From Microbulbifer donghaiensis (GTDB lineage Bacteria > Pseudomonadota > Gammaproteobacteria > Pseudomonadales > Cellvibrionaceae), in the NCBI RefSeq assembly GCF_900129095.1, contig NZ_FQVA01000001.1, forward strand, positions 248,001 through 312,000: a stretch of 64,000 bases of DNA. The letters run 5' to 3'. A program made the translations under genes and the position numbers. The notes beneath the pieces were generated by a model that searched no databases, had not been told where the DNA came from, and was given only the letters and a program-made list of their open reading frames with translations. Shown here piece after piece: positions 17,337-26,712 of the stretch (positions are counted from its first letter, which is position 1; each line of letters begins with the position of its first letter).

Positions 17337-19647
17337 ACGGCTTCACATAGCAATCGGTGGTCTGGTCCAGGGGGTTGGCTTTCGCCCCTTCGTCTACCGT
17401 TTGGCCAGAGACTGCGACCTGAGTGGCTGGGTCGCGAATGACAGCGGCGGCGTGCAAATAGAAATACAGGGGGAAGGCGCCAGGATCCGGGAATTCCTGC
17501 GGAGACTGCCGATTGAAAAGCCCCGGTACGCCACTATCGACAGTCTTACCACGGAAGCCAGGCCACTGTGCCGCGAGGTCGGTTTCATTGTCCGGCAGAG
17601 TGACAGCACTGCGGCGCCGGCCGCCGTCATCCTGCCGGACCTGGCGCCCTGTTCGGACTGCCTGCGGGAAATGTCCGACCCTGACGATCGCCGTTACCGC
17701 TACCCATTTACCAACTGCACGCTGTGCGGCCCCCGTTTCAGTATCGTTGCGCGCCTGCCGTACGATCGGGTCAATACGTCGATGAGTGCTTTTCCACTGT
17801 GCGAGCCCTGTCGGGAGGAATACGAAAATCCACTGGACCGCCGCTTCCACGCCGAACCCGTCGCCTGTCCCGCGTGCGGTCCGCAACTGCAACTATGTGA
17901 CGCGAGCGGTACCCAGATCGCCGTGAGGGAGGCGGCGCTGCAGCTGGCTGCGGAGGCCATCGCAGAGGGCCGCATCGTCGCGCTGAAAAGTGTCGGCGGA
18001 TTCCAGTTACTGGTGGACGCGGCGAACAGTGCTGCCGTCGCGCGGTTGCGAGATCGCAAACGGCGCCCGCACAAGACCCTGGCACTGCTCTATCCGGATA
18101 TCGAATCGGTCATGCGGGACTGCCGGATCTCCGCGCTGGAAAAGGCGCAGCTGGAGTCGCCGCAGCGGCCCATCGTACTGCTCGCCGCCCGCGCCAGCGC
18201 AGGTGCGCGTATCGCCACGGCGGTGGCTCCACACAATCCCAACCTGGGTGTGATGCTGCCGGCTTCACCGTTGCACCAACTGCTGGTCGACGCGCTGCAA
18301 CGGCCGCTGGTGGCCACCAGCGGCAATCTGTCCGCTGAACCCATCTGTTACGACAACGACGATGCTATCCGCCGACTGGGTGCAATTGCCGATCTGTTTC
18401 TGCTGCACGATCGCGAGATACAGCGACCCCTGGACGACTCGGTCGTGCGAGAGATGGATGGGCAGACGGTCATGTTGCGGCGCGCCCGCGGTTACGCACC
18501 AATGCCAATCGAATTTCCCGCGGTGTCGGGGGCACAACCCAGCGATTTTCTCGCGGTCGGCGCGGACCTGAAAAGTGTTGCGGGTCTTGCACGGGGCAGT
18601 GCGGCCTTCCTGACGCAGTATCTCGGCGATCTGGACAACCGCGCGGCGCGCGAGATGTTCGAGCAGTCCGTCTCCGATCTGAAAAATCTCTATCAGGCCG
18701 CGCCTGAATCGGTGATCGCCGATCAGCACCCGGCGTATATATCCAGCCGCTGGGCGCGCAGGCAGCAGTCCGCGTTTATCGGCGTTCAGCACCATGTTGC
18801 CCATTTCTTTTCTTGCCTGGCGGAGCATGGCCATCGCGACCGCGCCTTGGGCATTTGTTGGGATGGCACCGGCTGGAGCGCGGACAACACCATTCGTGGC
18901 GGTGAGTTCTTGCGCTGGGATGGCGACCTGGAGGTCTCGCATATCGCCGGGTTGAGCCCGTTCCCACTGCCAGGGGGGGAGGCTGCCATCCGCAATCCCC
19001 GTCGCCAGGCGGCGGGGCTTCTGTATGCCGCGTTGGGTCGAGGAGCCTTCGCAGACGAATTCTTCAGGGACAACTTCGAACCAGCCGAACAACAGAATCT
19101 CGCCATCATGTTGGAGCGCGGCATCTACTCGCCGGTGTGCACCAGCGCGGGACGACTGTTTGACGCGGTCGCGGCTCTTCTGGGCCTCGTGGGCGAAGTG
19201 AGCTTCGAAGGCCAGGCGGCAATGGCTGTGGAGTTTGCGGCGCAGCAATCCGATACGCGGCGCAGTTATCCATTTGCCCTTAAACAACAAGGCAGTTACC
19301 GGTTGCTCGACTGGGAGCCTTTGGCCGCTGGGCTGCTTGAAGATGGCCGGCGCGGAGTTCCCGCCGCTGAGCGGGCCAGGGCCTTCCACAATACCCTCGC
19401 ACAGATGATGCATGCGGTGGCCGTGCGGGCCGGCGAGGAACACATATTTCTGTCCGGTGGTGTTTTCCAGAACCGGTTGCTGACGGAGTCAGCCGCGCGG
19501 CTGTTGCGGCAAGACGGCTTTCGCGTGCACTGCCACAGTCGCGTACCGCCCAATGACGGCGGTATCGCACTGGGGCAAATCTACTTCGCCCGGTGCGGGG
19601 CAAGCTACCGCACACTGAGCAAGGAGGGATACGAACAATGTGTCTAG
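17326..19647 (+). CDS. hypF: Carbamoyltransferase HypF
   Basis: A 773-residue protein, normal for HypF, which turns carbamoyl phosphate into a thiocarboxamide on HypE as the source of the active-site cyanides. Domains in order: acylphosphatase (IGGLVQGVGFRPFVYRLA), two zinc-finger-like motifs (CSDCLREM...CTLCGP and CEPCREEY...CPACGP), a YrdC-like domain (residues ~200-385) and the C-terminal carbamoyltransferase of the Kae1/HSP70 fold with HHVAHFFSCLAEHG, WDGTGW and LSGGVFQN. The ATG at 17326 overlaps the hypA 3' end. Confidence 0.94.
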   Translation: MTTERLHIAIGGLVQGVGFRPFVYRLARDCDLSGWVANDSGGVQIEIQGEGARIREFLRRLPIEKPRYATIDSLTTEARPLCREVGFIVRQSDSTAAPAAVILPDLAPCSDCLREMSDPDDRRYRYPFTNCTLCGPRFSIVARLPYDRVNTSMSAFPLCEPCREEYENPLDRRFHAEPVACPACGPQLQLCDASGTQIAVREAALQLAAEAIAEGRIVALKSVGGFQLLVDAANSAAVARLRDRKRRPHKTLALLYPDIESVMRDCRISALEKAQLESPQRPIVLLAARASAGARIATAVAPHNPNLGVMLPASPLHQLLVDALQRPLVATSGNLSAEPICYDNDDAIRRLGAIADLFLLHDREIQRPLDDSVVREMDGQTVMLRRARGYAPMPIEFPAVSGAQPSDFLAVGADLKSVAGLARGSAAFLTQYLGDLDNRAAREMFEQSVSDLKNLYQAAPESVIADQHPAYISSRWARRQQSAFIGVQHHVAHFFSCLAEHGHRDRALGICWDGTGWSADNTIRGGEFLRWDGDLEVSHIAGLSPFPLPGGEAAIRNPRRQAAGLLYAALGRGAFADEFFRDNFEPAEQQNLAIMLERGIYSPVCTSAGRLFDAVAALLGLVGEVSFEGQAAMAVEFAAQQSDTRRSYPFALKQQGSYRLLDWEPLAAGLLEDGRRGVPAAERARAFHNTLAQMMHAVAVRAGEEHIFLSGGVFQNRLLTESAARLLRQDGFRVHCHSRVPPNDGGIALGQIYFARCGASYRTLSKEGYEQCV

Positions 19648-19880
19648 GAATTCCCGGCAGGGTGGAAGAACTGTTGAACGAATCACCGCTGGAACGCAGC
19701 GCCCGCGTCAATTTCGGTGGCATCTGCAAGGAAATCAATCTGGCCTATGTACCGGAGGCGCGCGAAGGTGACTATGTGATCGTTCATGTGGGCTTCGCGA
19801 TCAGCCGCGTCCGCGAACAGGAGGCGCACAGGATATTCCGCTATCTGGAGCGGATCGGCGAACTTGGGGAATTGCAATAG
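19638..19880 (+). CDS. hypC: HypC/HybG hydrogenase assembly chaperone
   Basis: An 80-residue protein beginning MCLGIPG, the invariant N-terminus whose cysteine at position 2 binds the Fe(CN)2CO precursor. AKV-like strands, DYVIVHVGFAISRV and the terminal helix match the family. An AAGGAGG at 19621-19627 fixes the start. The gene overlaps the hypF end by ten bases and precedes hypD, its partner in iron-cofactor assembly. Confidence 0.93.
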   Translation: MCLGIPGRVEELLNESPLERSARVNFGGICKEINLAYVPEAREGDYVIVHVGFAISRVREQEAHRIFRYLERIGELGELQ

Positions 19881-19889
19881 GACTGCGAA

Positions 19890-20993
19890 ATGAAATTCCT
19901 GCACGAATACCGCCAGCGTGAGGCGGTGGAGAAAATTGCGGCCGAGATTCACAGGGTCGTCACCCGGCCCTGGACCATCATGGAGGTCTGCGGCGGTCAG
20001 ACCCACGCGATCGTCAAATTCGGCCTGCAGCAATTATTGCCCCCACAGATCGAGCTGGTGCACGGTCCCGGCTGCCCCGTTTGTGTCACCTCGCTGGAGA
20101 TCATTGACCAGGCGATCGCAATCGCGTCGCGACCCGATGTGATTTTCTGTTCTTTCGGCGACATGTTGCGGGTACCCGGCTCCAACGGGGATCTGCTCAC
20201 CGTAAAAGCCGCCGGTGGTGATATCCGTACGGTCTATTCACCGCTGCAAGCGCTGAAAGTGGCCGAGGACAATCCGCACAAAGAGGTCGTGTTCTTCGCC
20301 ATCGGCTTTGAGACCACCGCACCGGCGCATGCGATGGCTGTGGTGCTGGCGACAAAGAAGCGCCTGCGCAATTTTTCCCTGCTGGTCTCCCACTTTCTGG
20401 TGCCACCGGCAATCGAGGCCATCTGCTCGGCGCCCGGTTCACGTGTACAGGGATTTCTGGCCGCCGGCCACGTCTGCGCGATCATGGGTTACGAGCAGTA
20501 CCGGCCGCTGGCGCGGGAGTATCGTGTACCCATAGTGGTTACCGGTTTCGAACCACTGGATATCCTTGAGGGTGTGCTGCTGTGTGTCCGTCAACTGGAG
20601 CAGGGCATCTGTCTGGTCCTCAATCAGTATGCGCGCGCCGTGGATCGCAACGGCAATCTCAATGCACAGGAAATACTCGAACTGGTCTTCGATATCGACG
20701 ACCAGGCCTGGCGCGGCGTCGGCTCGATAGCGGCCAGCGGCCTGCGCCTGCGAGCGGAATTCGCCCGTTTCGATGCGGGCAGGAGATTTGGCATGGCGCA
20801 CAGTTCCGGGCCGGACCGCAGTGGCTGTATCAGCGGTCGCATCATGCAGGGTTTGCAGAAGCCGTGCGACTGTCCGCACTTCGGCGGCCGCTGCCGTCCG
20901 GAGCAACCGCTGGGCGCTCCGATGGTGTCTTCCGAGGGTGCCTGCGCGGCCTATTATCGCTATCGCAACCGGAGCACCGCCGATGCACACTGA
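19890..20993 (+). CDS. hypD: Hydrogenase formation protein HypD
   Basis: A 367-residue iron-sulfur scaffold protein on which, with HypC, the Fe(CN)2CO group is built. [11 protein letters not shown] carries the Fe-binding cysteine, [11 protein letters not shown] is the CxxC motif, and [13 protein letters not shown] is a family signature. The C-terminal [10 protein letters not shown] and SEGACAAYY segments provide [4Fe-4S] ligands. It sits between hypC and hypE, and the stop overlaps the hypE start by 11 bases. Confidence 0.94.
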   Translation: MKFLHEYRQREAVEKIAAEIHRVVTRPWTIMEVCGGQTHAIVKFGLQQLLPPQIELVHGPGCPVCVTSLEIIDQAIAIASRPDVIFCSFGDMLRVPGSNGDLLTVKAAGGDIRTVYSPLQALKVAEDNPHKEVVFFAIGFETTAPAHAMAVVLATKKRLRNFSLLVSHFLVPPAIEAICSAPGSRVQGFLAAGHVCAIMGYEQYRPLAREYRVPIVVTGFEPLDILEGVLLCVRQLEQGICLVLNQYARAVDRNGNLNAQEILELVFDIDDQAWRGVGSIAASGLRLRAEFARFDAGRRFGMAHSSGPDRSGCISGRIMQGLQKPCDCPHFGGRCRPEQPLGAPMVSSEGACAAYYRYRNRSTADAH

Positions 20994-22020
20994 ATGCCCG
21001 ATACCTGTCAGCGCGGATGAAACCGTACGGCTCGGCCACGGCAGCGGCGGTGAACTCAGCCAGCGGCTGCTGCGCGAATACATCTATCCGCATTTCGACA
21101 ACGCCTGGACGGTCCAGGCCCACGACAGCGCGACACTGCCGCGAATCGGCGGCCGCACGGTATTCACCACCGATTCATTCGTCGTCTCGCCGTTGTTTTT
21201 TCCCGGCGGCAATATCGGCGAACTAGCCGTTTACGGCACGGTAAACGATCTGGCCATGAGCGGCGCGCGCCCGCTGTACCTCAGTTGCAGCCTGATACTG
21301 GAAGAGGGGTTGCCAATGAAAACCCTCGCTGCCGTCATGGCATCGATGGGGCGGGCCGCGGCGGCGACCGGTGTGCAACTGGTCACCGGCGATACCAAGG
21401 TCGTGGAAAAAGGCAAGGGTGACGGCCTGTTTATCAACACCGCCGGCATCGGCTCGCTGGAACATGTGCTGTCGATTGCGCCCGACCGGATCCAGCCCGG
21501 CGACTCGATTCTGCTCTCCGGGGATATCGGTCGCCACGGTATGGCGGTAATGGCGCGGCGCGAGGGGTTGGAGTTCGATGGCCCGTTGCTGAGCGACTGC
21601 GCACCGCTGCACGAACCCGTACTGGCGTTACTGGAGGCCGGGATAAACGTGCACTGTCTGCGCGACCTGACTCGCGGCGGCTTGGCCACTGCGCTGGTGG
21701 AGCTGGCCGAGGGCAGCCGCCGGCAGTTTTCCCTGCGGGAAAATGACATTGCCATAACCGAGCCGGTCCTCGGCGCCTGCGAGATGCTCGGCCTGGACCC
21801 GCTGTATGTGGCGAATGAAGGGCGTTTCGTCGCTTTTGTTCCCCCGCACCAAGCGCAACAGGCGCTGGCGATACTGCAAAAGTGCCCGGTATCGGCGGAT
21901 TCGCGAGCGATTGGCACCGTTTCCGCGAGTGAGGCGGCGGAGGTGATTCTGCGAAACTCAATCGGCTGCGAGCGCCTGCTGGACCGGTTGCCCGGAGAGC
22001 AGTTGCCGCGAATTTGCTGA
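20983..22020 (+). CDS. hypE: Hydrogenase expression/formation protein HypE
   Basis: A 345-residue PurM-like ATPase that dehydrates the thiocarboxamide on its C-terminal cysteine to thiocyanate. The chain ends in LPRIC, the exact acceptor tail. [32 protein letters not shown] and [16 protein letters not shown] are standard HypE motifs for ATP and metal binding. The ATG at 20983 lies inside the hypD end. It closes the hydrogenase operon; no clear terminator was seen in the 87 bases after it. Confidence 0.94.
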   Translation: MHTECPIPVSADETVRLGHGSGGELSQRLLREYIYPHFDNAWTVQAHDSATLPRIGGRTVFTTDSFVVSPLFFPGGNIGELAVYGTVNDLAMSGARPLYLSCSLILEEGLPMKTLAAVMASMGRAAAATGVQLVTGDTKVVEKGKGDGLFINTAGIGSLEHVLSIAPDRIQPGDSILLSGDIGRHGMAVMARREGLEFDGPLLSDCAPLHEPVLALLEAGINVHCLRDLTRGGLATALVELAEGSRRQFSLRENDIAITEPVLGACEMLGLDPLYVANEGRFVAFVPPHQAQQALAILQKCPVSADSRAIGTVSASEAAEVILRNSIGCERLLDRLPGEQLPRIC

Positions 22021-22107
22021 CCTCTACTGTCCGATCCAAGCCGTTTCAAGGATTGCCCGGTGTCCTATGTTTAACAGATCAGCCCAACTACCAGCAGGGA
22101 GACCCCC

Positions 22108-23283
22108 ATGAGGGATGTCGCCATTATCGGCTACTGCCGTACCGCCATCGCCAAGGCGCTGCGCGGTGCCTTTAACCAGACCCACGGCATAGCCATGGGC
22201 GCGCATGTGCTCAAGGAAGTTGTGCGCAGGGCGGGCGTGGCGGCGGACGAGATCGAGGACGTGGTAATGGGCTGCGGCCTGCCCGAGGGCGCCACCGGTC
22301 ACAATATCGCCCGCAATGCCGGTCTCTATGCGGGCTTCGGTAAGGATATGCCGGGCGTCACGATCAACCGTTACTGCGGTTCGGGACTGACTGCGGCCTC
22401 CATGGTCGCCAATCGCATTGCGGCCGGTGAAATAAAAACGGCGATCGCCGGCGGCTTGGAGAGTATCAGCCTCGTACAGTTCAATATGAATCTTCACCAC
22501 TTAATCTATGAACCGTTGCAGCAGGAGATCCCCGCGGTGTGGTGGACGATGATCGAGACCGCCGATTATGTCGCGAAAAAATTCGGCATCAGTCGCGAGG
22601 CCCAGGATGAGTATGTGGTGAAGAGCCAGCGGCGGGTAGCAGAAGCGCTTGCCGCGGGGAAATTTGCCGAAGAAATCGTGCCGATGAAAACGACCATGCT
22701 GGTGAAAGACAGGGACAGCGGCGAGACCAGCGAGCGAGAGGTGACACTCGAGCAGGATGAGGGCCCGCGACCGGATACCACACTGGAGGGACTGGCGGGC
22801 CTCGAACCGGTGAATGCGGGCGGCACCATCACCGCCGGCAATGCATCGCAGCTTTCCGACGGCGCGGCGGCACTAGTAATGATGGACGCGGCCCTGGCCG
22901 CTCAACGCGGCCTGCCAATCCTCGGCTTGTTTCGCGGCATGCAGCTGTCGGCGGTGGCGCCCGCGGAGATGAGTATCGCGATTGCACCGGCAGTACAGAA
23001 ACTGATGCGGCATCACGGCCTGGGTGCCGGCCAGATTGATTTATGGGAACTGCACGAGGCCTTCGCAGTCACCACGCTGTATAACCAGCGCGAACTGGAA
23101 ACGCCCTGGGAAACCACCAATGTGAATGGCGGTGCAATTGCGCTCGGGCATCCCTATGGTATGTCGGGGGTACGCTACCTCGGATCGACATTACTCGAGC
23201 TGGAGCGGCGCATGGCCCAGCGGGCGATTATCGGTGTTTGCGCCGCAGGTGGTATGGCGACAGCCGCTTTTCTGGAACGCTAA
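22108..23283 (+). CDS. Thiolase (acetyl-CoA C-acyltransferase)
   Basis: A 391-residue thiolase of normal length. NRYCGSGL holds the nucleophilic cysteine (about residue 91), HEAFA the activating histidine, and NVNGGAIALGHPYGMSG with GVCAAGGMATAAF the second catalytic histidine and cysteine. All catalytic residues are present, so it should be active in fatty-acid degradation or acetoacetyl-CoA formation; chain-length preference cannot be told. A GGGAG ribosome site precedes the ATG. It is monocistronic and convergent with the next gene. A short hairpin (GGTAGC / GCTACC) at 23327-23342 lies between the two stops but has no T run. Confidence 0.92.
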   Translation: MRDVAIIGYCRTAIAKALRGAFNQTHGIAMGAHVLKEVVRRAGVAADEIEDVVMGCGLPEGATGHNIARNAGLYAGFGKDMPGVTINRYCGSGLTAASMVANRIAAGEIKTAIAGGLESISLVQFNMNLHHLIYEPLQQEIPAVWWTMIETADYVAKKFGISREAQDEYVVKSQRRVAEALAAGKFAEEIVPMKTTMLVKDRDSGETSEREVTLEQDEGPRPDTTLEGLAGLEPVNAGGTITAGNASQLSDGAAALVMMDAALAAQRGLPILGLFRGMQLSAVAPAEMSIAIAPAVQKLMRHHGLGAGQIDLWELHEAFAVTTLYNQRELETPWETTNVNGGAIALGHPYGMSGVRYLGSTLLELERRMAQRAIIGVCAAGGMATAAFLER

Positions 23284-23362
23284 CCTCGATCATCAACTCC
23301 GGTTTAATCGCACTGAACAGCAGCGAGGTAGCTGCCGCTACCTGCGAAGCGGCGGCAGCTAT

Positions 23363-23830
23363 TCAGAGGCCTATTTCGCTTAAGCCGGGATGTCCTTCCG
23401 GCCGCGGCCCGAGCGGCCAGTAAAACAGACGGTTGGATTCGTCGATGGGCAGGTCATTAATGCTGGCATGGCGTCTATGCATCAGCCCGTCTGCGCGAAA
23501 TTCCCAGTTTTCATTTCCGTACGCGCGGTACCACTGGTTTTCGGCATCGCGAAACTCATAGGCAAAGCGGACCGCGATTCTGTTGTCGTGAAACGCCCAC
23601 AGTTCTTTAATCAGCCGGTAGTCCAGCTCCCTTTCCCACTTGCGGGCCAGGAATGCCTCGACCTCGCTTCGACCGCGGGGAAATTCTGATCGATTCCGCC
23701 AGATGGTGTCTTCGGTGTAGGCCAGTGCGACACCCGCCGCGTTGCGAGTGTTCCAGGCATTTTCGGCGGCGCGTACCTTGGTAAGCGCGGTTTCCCTGGT
23801 GAAAGGGGGCAGGGGAGGTCTGCTAGTCAT
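23363..23830 (-). CDS. DUF1348 / nuclear transport factor 2-like protein
   Basis: A 155-residue protein of the NTF2-like cone fold: [33 protein letters not shown] is the signature N-terminus of the DUF1348 family, followed by the strand-rich [16 protein letters not shown] and [18 protein letters not shown]. These small proteins are often called steroid isomerase- or SnoaL-like, but no catalytic function is established for this family. It follows the CMD-like gene by about 60 bases on the same strand and probably shares its LysR-controlled promoter. Confidence 0.85.
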   Translation of the reverse strand: MTSRPPLPPFTRETALTKVRAAENAWNTRNAAGVALAYTEDTIWRNRSEFPRGRSEVEAFLARKWERELDYRLIKELWAFHDNRIAVRFAYEFRDAENQWYRAYGNENWEFRADGLMHRRHASINDLPIDESNRLFYWPLGPRPEGHPGLSEIGL

Positions 23831-23889
23831 ATCGATACCTCGTATTGCGGTCGGTGATGAGGCGGCCGCAGGGGCCGCCCCGGCTCAGA

Positions 23890-24438
23890 TCAGGCGGTCA
23901 GGGTCTCTGCCTCCGGGAAGTCCACCTCGGTCTTCAGCGCCACGTTGATGTAATTGGTCAGAACGTTGAGCGCAACGAGTGCGATGATCTCGACCACTGC
24001 GCCGTCGGAGTAACCGGCAGCCTTTACCGCGGCGATGTCACCTTCGGTCACCCGGCCGCGATTACTCGCGACTCTGTGGGCAAAGTGCACTGCGGCTGCC
24101 GCCTTCGCATTCGGCGAACTGCCGGCCCTGCTGGCAGCGATATCCTCTGCTGACAGCTTTGCCACATTGGCGCCGATGTAGGAGTGCGCGGCGAGGCAGT
24201 AGTCGCAGCTGTTTACCTGGGCCACCGTGAGCGCAATGCGCTCCCGTGTCGCCAGGTCGACAGTGCTCTTCTCGAGCGCGCCACCGAACGAGAGATAGGC
24301 CTCCAGCGCCGCGGGACTATTGCCGATCAGGCGGAACATATTCGGCACCGAACCGAGTTTGGCGTTGACGGCGTTCAACAGTCCCTGCGATTCGACCGGG
24401 GACTTCTCGATGGTTACGGGGGTTGGGATACGGGACAT
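23890..24438 (-). CDS. Carboxymuconolactone decarboxylase / AhpD-like peroxidase family protein
   Basis: A 182-residue all-helical protein. NSCDYCLAAHSYIGA gives the CxxC-x6-type redox motif of AhpD-like alkylhydroperoxidases, and PNAKAAAAVHFAHRVASNRG and ALNVLTNYINVAL fit the family. It likely reduces peroxides or acts in an uncharacterised oxidative step. The start at 24438 is set by a perfect AAGGAGG upstream. It is divergent from a LysR gene, with a palindrome between them that is the likely control site. A second, unrelated CMD protein lies near 51.1 kb. Confidence 0.88.
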   Translation of the reverse strand: MSRIPTPVTIEKSPVESQGLLNAVNAKLGSVPNMFRLIGNSPAALEAYLSFGGALEKSTVDLATRERIALTVAQVNSCDYCLAAHSYIGANVAKLSAEDIAASRAGSSPNAKAAAAVHFAHRVASNRGRVTEGDIAAVKAAGYSDGAVVEIIALVALNVLTNYINVALKTEVDFPEAETLTA

Positions 24439-24520
24439 AACAGCCTCCTTCAAGTCATTGACCGGATGAATTGCTCCGGTGCCAGCTAAGATAATTCTGC
24501 TCTTAAGCTGGAACAATATT

Positions 24521-24545
24521 GTAAAATTGCAATTCACAATTTTGC
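24521..24545. promoter_or_regulatory. Inverted repeat between CMD-like gene and LysR gene: candidate LysR operator
   Basis: GTAAAATTG at 24521-24529 and CAATTTTGC at 24537-24545 form an inverted repeat with one mismatch and a 7-base spacer. It is AT-rich against a GC-rich background and lies 17 bases before the LysR GTG start. The spacing suits autorepression and divergent activation, as is usual for LysR regulators. Confidence 0.6.
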
Positions 24546-24561
24546 TTTACGGAATAATCTA

Positions 24562-25470
24562 GTGGACAAGTTGAAAGCGATGCGCGTCTTTGTGGAAGTC
24601 TGCCGGGCCGGCGGATTTGCCGAAGCGGGCCGGCGCCTCGGCCTGAGTCCGCCCAGTGTCACGCGCGTCGTCAACGAACTGGAAAGCGAGTTGGGTGTGG
24701 CCCTTTTGCATCGCACAACGCGCGCGCTGCGCGTTACCGAGTCCGGGCGCATATTTCGCGAGCAGGCCGAGCCATTAATAGATGCCTGTGAGGAAGTGTT
24801 CGATGTGGCGAGAGGTGCCCGCACGACGCCCCGGGGAAAGGTAAGGCTGACGGCCCCGGTACTCTTCGGCTGCTTGTACGTATCCCCGGTGCTCACCCGG
24901 TTCCTGAGTAAATACCGTGAAGTCGAGATAGAGTCCGTATATGTCGACCGGCCGGTCCAGCTGGTGGAAGAGGGCTTCGATATTGGCGTTCGCATTGGCC
25001 ACTTACCGGATTCGAACCTGCTCGCCCGTGAAGTCGGCAGCATCCGTCGCGTAGTATGTGCGAGCCCGGACTATTTGACACGGCATGGCAGACCCCGGCA
25101 ACCCGATGATCTGGCAGCGGCGGACACCGTTCGCGCCTCGCCCATCACACCAACATCACATTGGAAGTTCACCAATGGTATTTCGGTAGAAATTAACTCC
25201 CGCCGGGTGACGACTTCCATGGCAGATGCGATCGCAATTTGCAGGGCCGGCGGGGGCCTCACCCAGGTCCTGAGTTACCAGATCGGTCCCGACCTCGCAG
25301 CCGGCACTCTCGAAGTGGTGCTGCAGGAGTACGAGGCGGACCCGATACCGGTTCACGTACTGCATACGGAAGGCCGGACCAGCGCAGCGAAGGTGCGCCT
25401 GCTGGTCGAGGACCTGACCGAGGATTTGCGTAGCAGCCTGCGGACTTTGGAGCGTGCGGATCGCAAGTAG
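24562..25470 (+). CDS. LysR family transcriptional regulator
   Basis: A 302-residue regulator. The N-terminal winged helix (MRVFVEVCRAGGFAEAGRRLGLSPPSVTRVVNELE) and the linker helix are followed by the inducer-binding domain from about residue 90 (GKVRLTAPVLFGC). It resembles the CrgA/YhjC-like subgroup with SHWKFTNG in the second lobe. It starts at GTG 24562. The gene is divergent from the CMD/NTF2-like pair, its probable target. The inducer is unknown. Confidence 0.92.
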   Translation: MDKLKAMRVFVEVCRAGGFAEAGRRLGLSPPSVTRVVNELESELGVALLHRTTRALRVTESGRIFREQAEPLIDACEEVFDVARGARTTPRGKVRLTAPVLFGCLYVSPVLTRFLSKYREVEIESVYVDRPVQLVEEGFDIGVRIGHLPDSNLLAREVGSIRRVVCASPDYLTRHGRPRQPDDLAAADTVRASPITPTSHWKFTNGISVEINSRRVTTSMADAIAICRAGGGLTQVLSYQIGPDLAAGTLEVVLQEYEADPIPVHVLHTEGRTSAAKVRLLVEDLTEDLRSSLRTLERADRK

Positions 25471-25631
25471 GGAGTGCGGTGGCGTGTTACGGCAGTTGAG
25501 TTTGAGAAATCGACGCGGTGCACTTTGCACTGCATCCGGTGCTGAACGGAGCGCGTATTTCTTGCAGGGGATCTCCCGGCTTTCCGACGCGGATACGCCG
25601 ACTATTTCGGCGTAACCGCATCAGGTTATTG

Positions 25632-25961
25632 CTAGTTGGCAATTTTCAATTGCTGCATCTCTGCGCAATCCAGGTAGTAGGACATATATTTGTGCATAGC
25701 CTGGAAGGCCTCGAGGTTGCCGTCCATCGCGCGTTCGAATTCCCAGTGACAGGCAATAATTTCTGCCATGCCAAGATGGTGATCCGGACCTGAATGATCG
25801 CGTAGAGATTCCGCGGCGATCTTCGCCATTTGATCGGCGTTGTCCGCAGGTGTGCCGTGCTCTATGAGCGCCTTGCGAAAAGTTGTCTTGAAGTGTCCGA
25901 AGTGTGGCTCTTCGGCGCCGAAAAGCTCAATGGCGTGATAAATTTTTTGTGCAGTCGTCAT
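25632..25961 (-). CDS. Hypothetical 109-residue protein
   Basis: I do not recognise this family. The ATG at 25961 has GGGGGAA upstream, and coding character is good. The protein is predicted helical and soluble, with several histidines (HFGHFKTTF, DHSGPDHHLG, ACHWEFE) and one CHWEFERAMDGN segment, and it could be a small helical bundle. It is convergent with the LysR gene; a hairpin (TACGCCG / CGGCGTA) at 25594-25614 lies between the two. No function is assigned. Confidence 0.65.
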   Translation of the reverse strand: MTTAQKIYHAIELFGAEEPHFGHFKTTFRKALIEHGTPADNADQMAKIAAESLRDHSGPDHHLGMAEIIACHWEFERAMDGNLEAFQAMHKYMSYYLDCAEMQQLKIAN

Positions 25962-26187
25962 GGTCGTTCCCCCGTTAAATCGAGCGAGGCATACTACCGG
26001 AAGGGCGTGTACGGCCAAATAGATTCACCGCTTGACTGCATGAAATTGGTGACAATATTTTTTTGATGGGAGTGATACGCGCCATTGGCGCTGTAATAAA
26101 TCGACTTCCTGTACTACCGGGCCTATGTCGCGGATATTCCGCGATACTGGACAAGGGAATTTACTGTTTGATGTCGAGGGATTGTCT

Positions 26188-26685
26188 ATGGAAGGCCGCG
26201 AACACCGGCTGAGCATGAGCGTGCTGATGACACCCGATATGGTCAACTTTACCGGTAAGGTGCACGGTGGCGAGCTTTTGTCCTACCTCGACAAGGTTGC
26301 CTATGCGTGTGCCAGTCGCTACGCCGGCGCCTATGTGGTGACCTTGTCGGCTGACAGGGTCATGTTCCGTCAGCCCATCAACGTTGGTGAGCTGGTGACA
26401 TTTCTGGCGACGGTCAATTACACCGGCAACACCTCTATGGAGGTCGGTATCAAGGTGATTGCCGAGGATATTCGCAAGAAGATCGTGCGGCACACCAACA
26501 GTTGCTACTTCACCATGGTGGCGGTCGACGACAACGGCAAGCCGACCCCGGTACCGAAACTGGTGCCGCAGACTGATATTGAAAGGGAGCGCTTCGAGGC
26601 CGCGGTATTGCGTCGCAAACTGCTGCAGGAGCAGGAGGCGGCGCACGAAGACATCAAGAAAAAAGTGCGCGGCCGCAAGCAGTGA
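26188..26685 (+). CDS. Acyl-CoA thioesterase (hotdog fold, YciA-like)
   Basis: A 165-residue hotdog thioesterase. REHRLSMSVLMTPDMVNFTGKVHGGELLSYLDKVAY contains the family signature (N-x-x-G-x-x-HGG and the catalytic aspartate). VMFRQPINVGELVTFLATVNYTG is the second half of the domain, and a charged C-terminal tail (QEQEAAHEDIKKKVRGRKQ) extends it. The start at 26188 is preferred over in-frame ATGs at 26125 and 26170 because GAGGGA sits eight bases before it and homologues start at MEGREHR-like sequences. It would release free acids from medium- or long-chain acyl-CoA. Confidence 0.88.
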   Translation: MEGREHRLSMSVLMTPDMVNFTGKVHGGELLSYLDKVAYACASRYAGAYVVTLSADRVMFRQPINVGELVTFLATVNYTGNTSMEVGIKVIAEDIRKKIVRHTNSCYFTMVAVDDNGKPTPVPKLVPQTDIERERFEAAVLRRKLLQEQEAAHEDIKKKVRGRKQ

Positions 26686-26712
26686 GGTGGCTCCGCGCAC
26701 TGTTTTCTCCTT

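Noticed and set aside
18265-19443. 392-codon minus-strand frame inside hypF
   Set aside because: Antisense to the YrdC and carbamoyltransferase domains of an intact hypF; no domain recognised.
23327-23342. GGTAGC/GCTACC hairpin as a bidirectional terminator
   Set aside because: The stem is only six bases and lacks a T run; kept as a remark under the thiolase gene.
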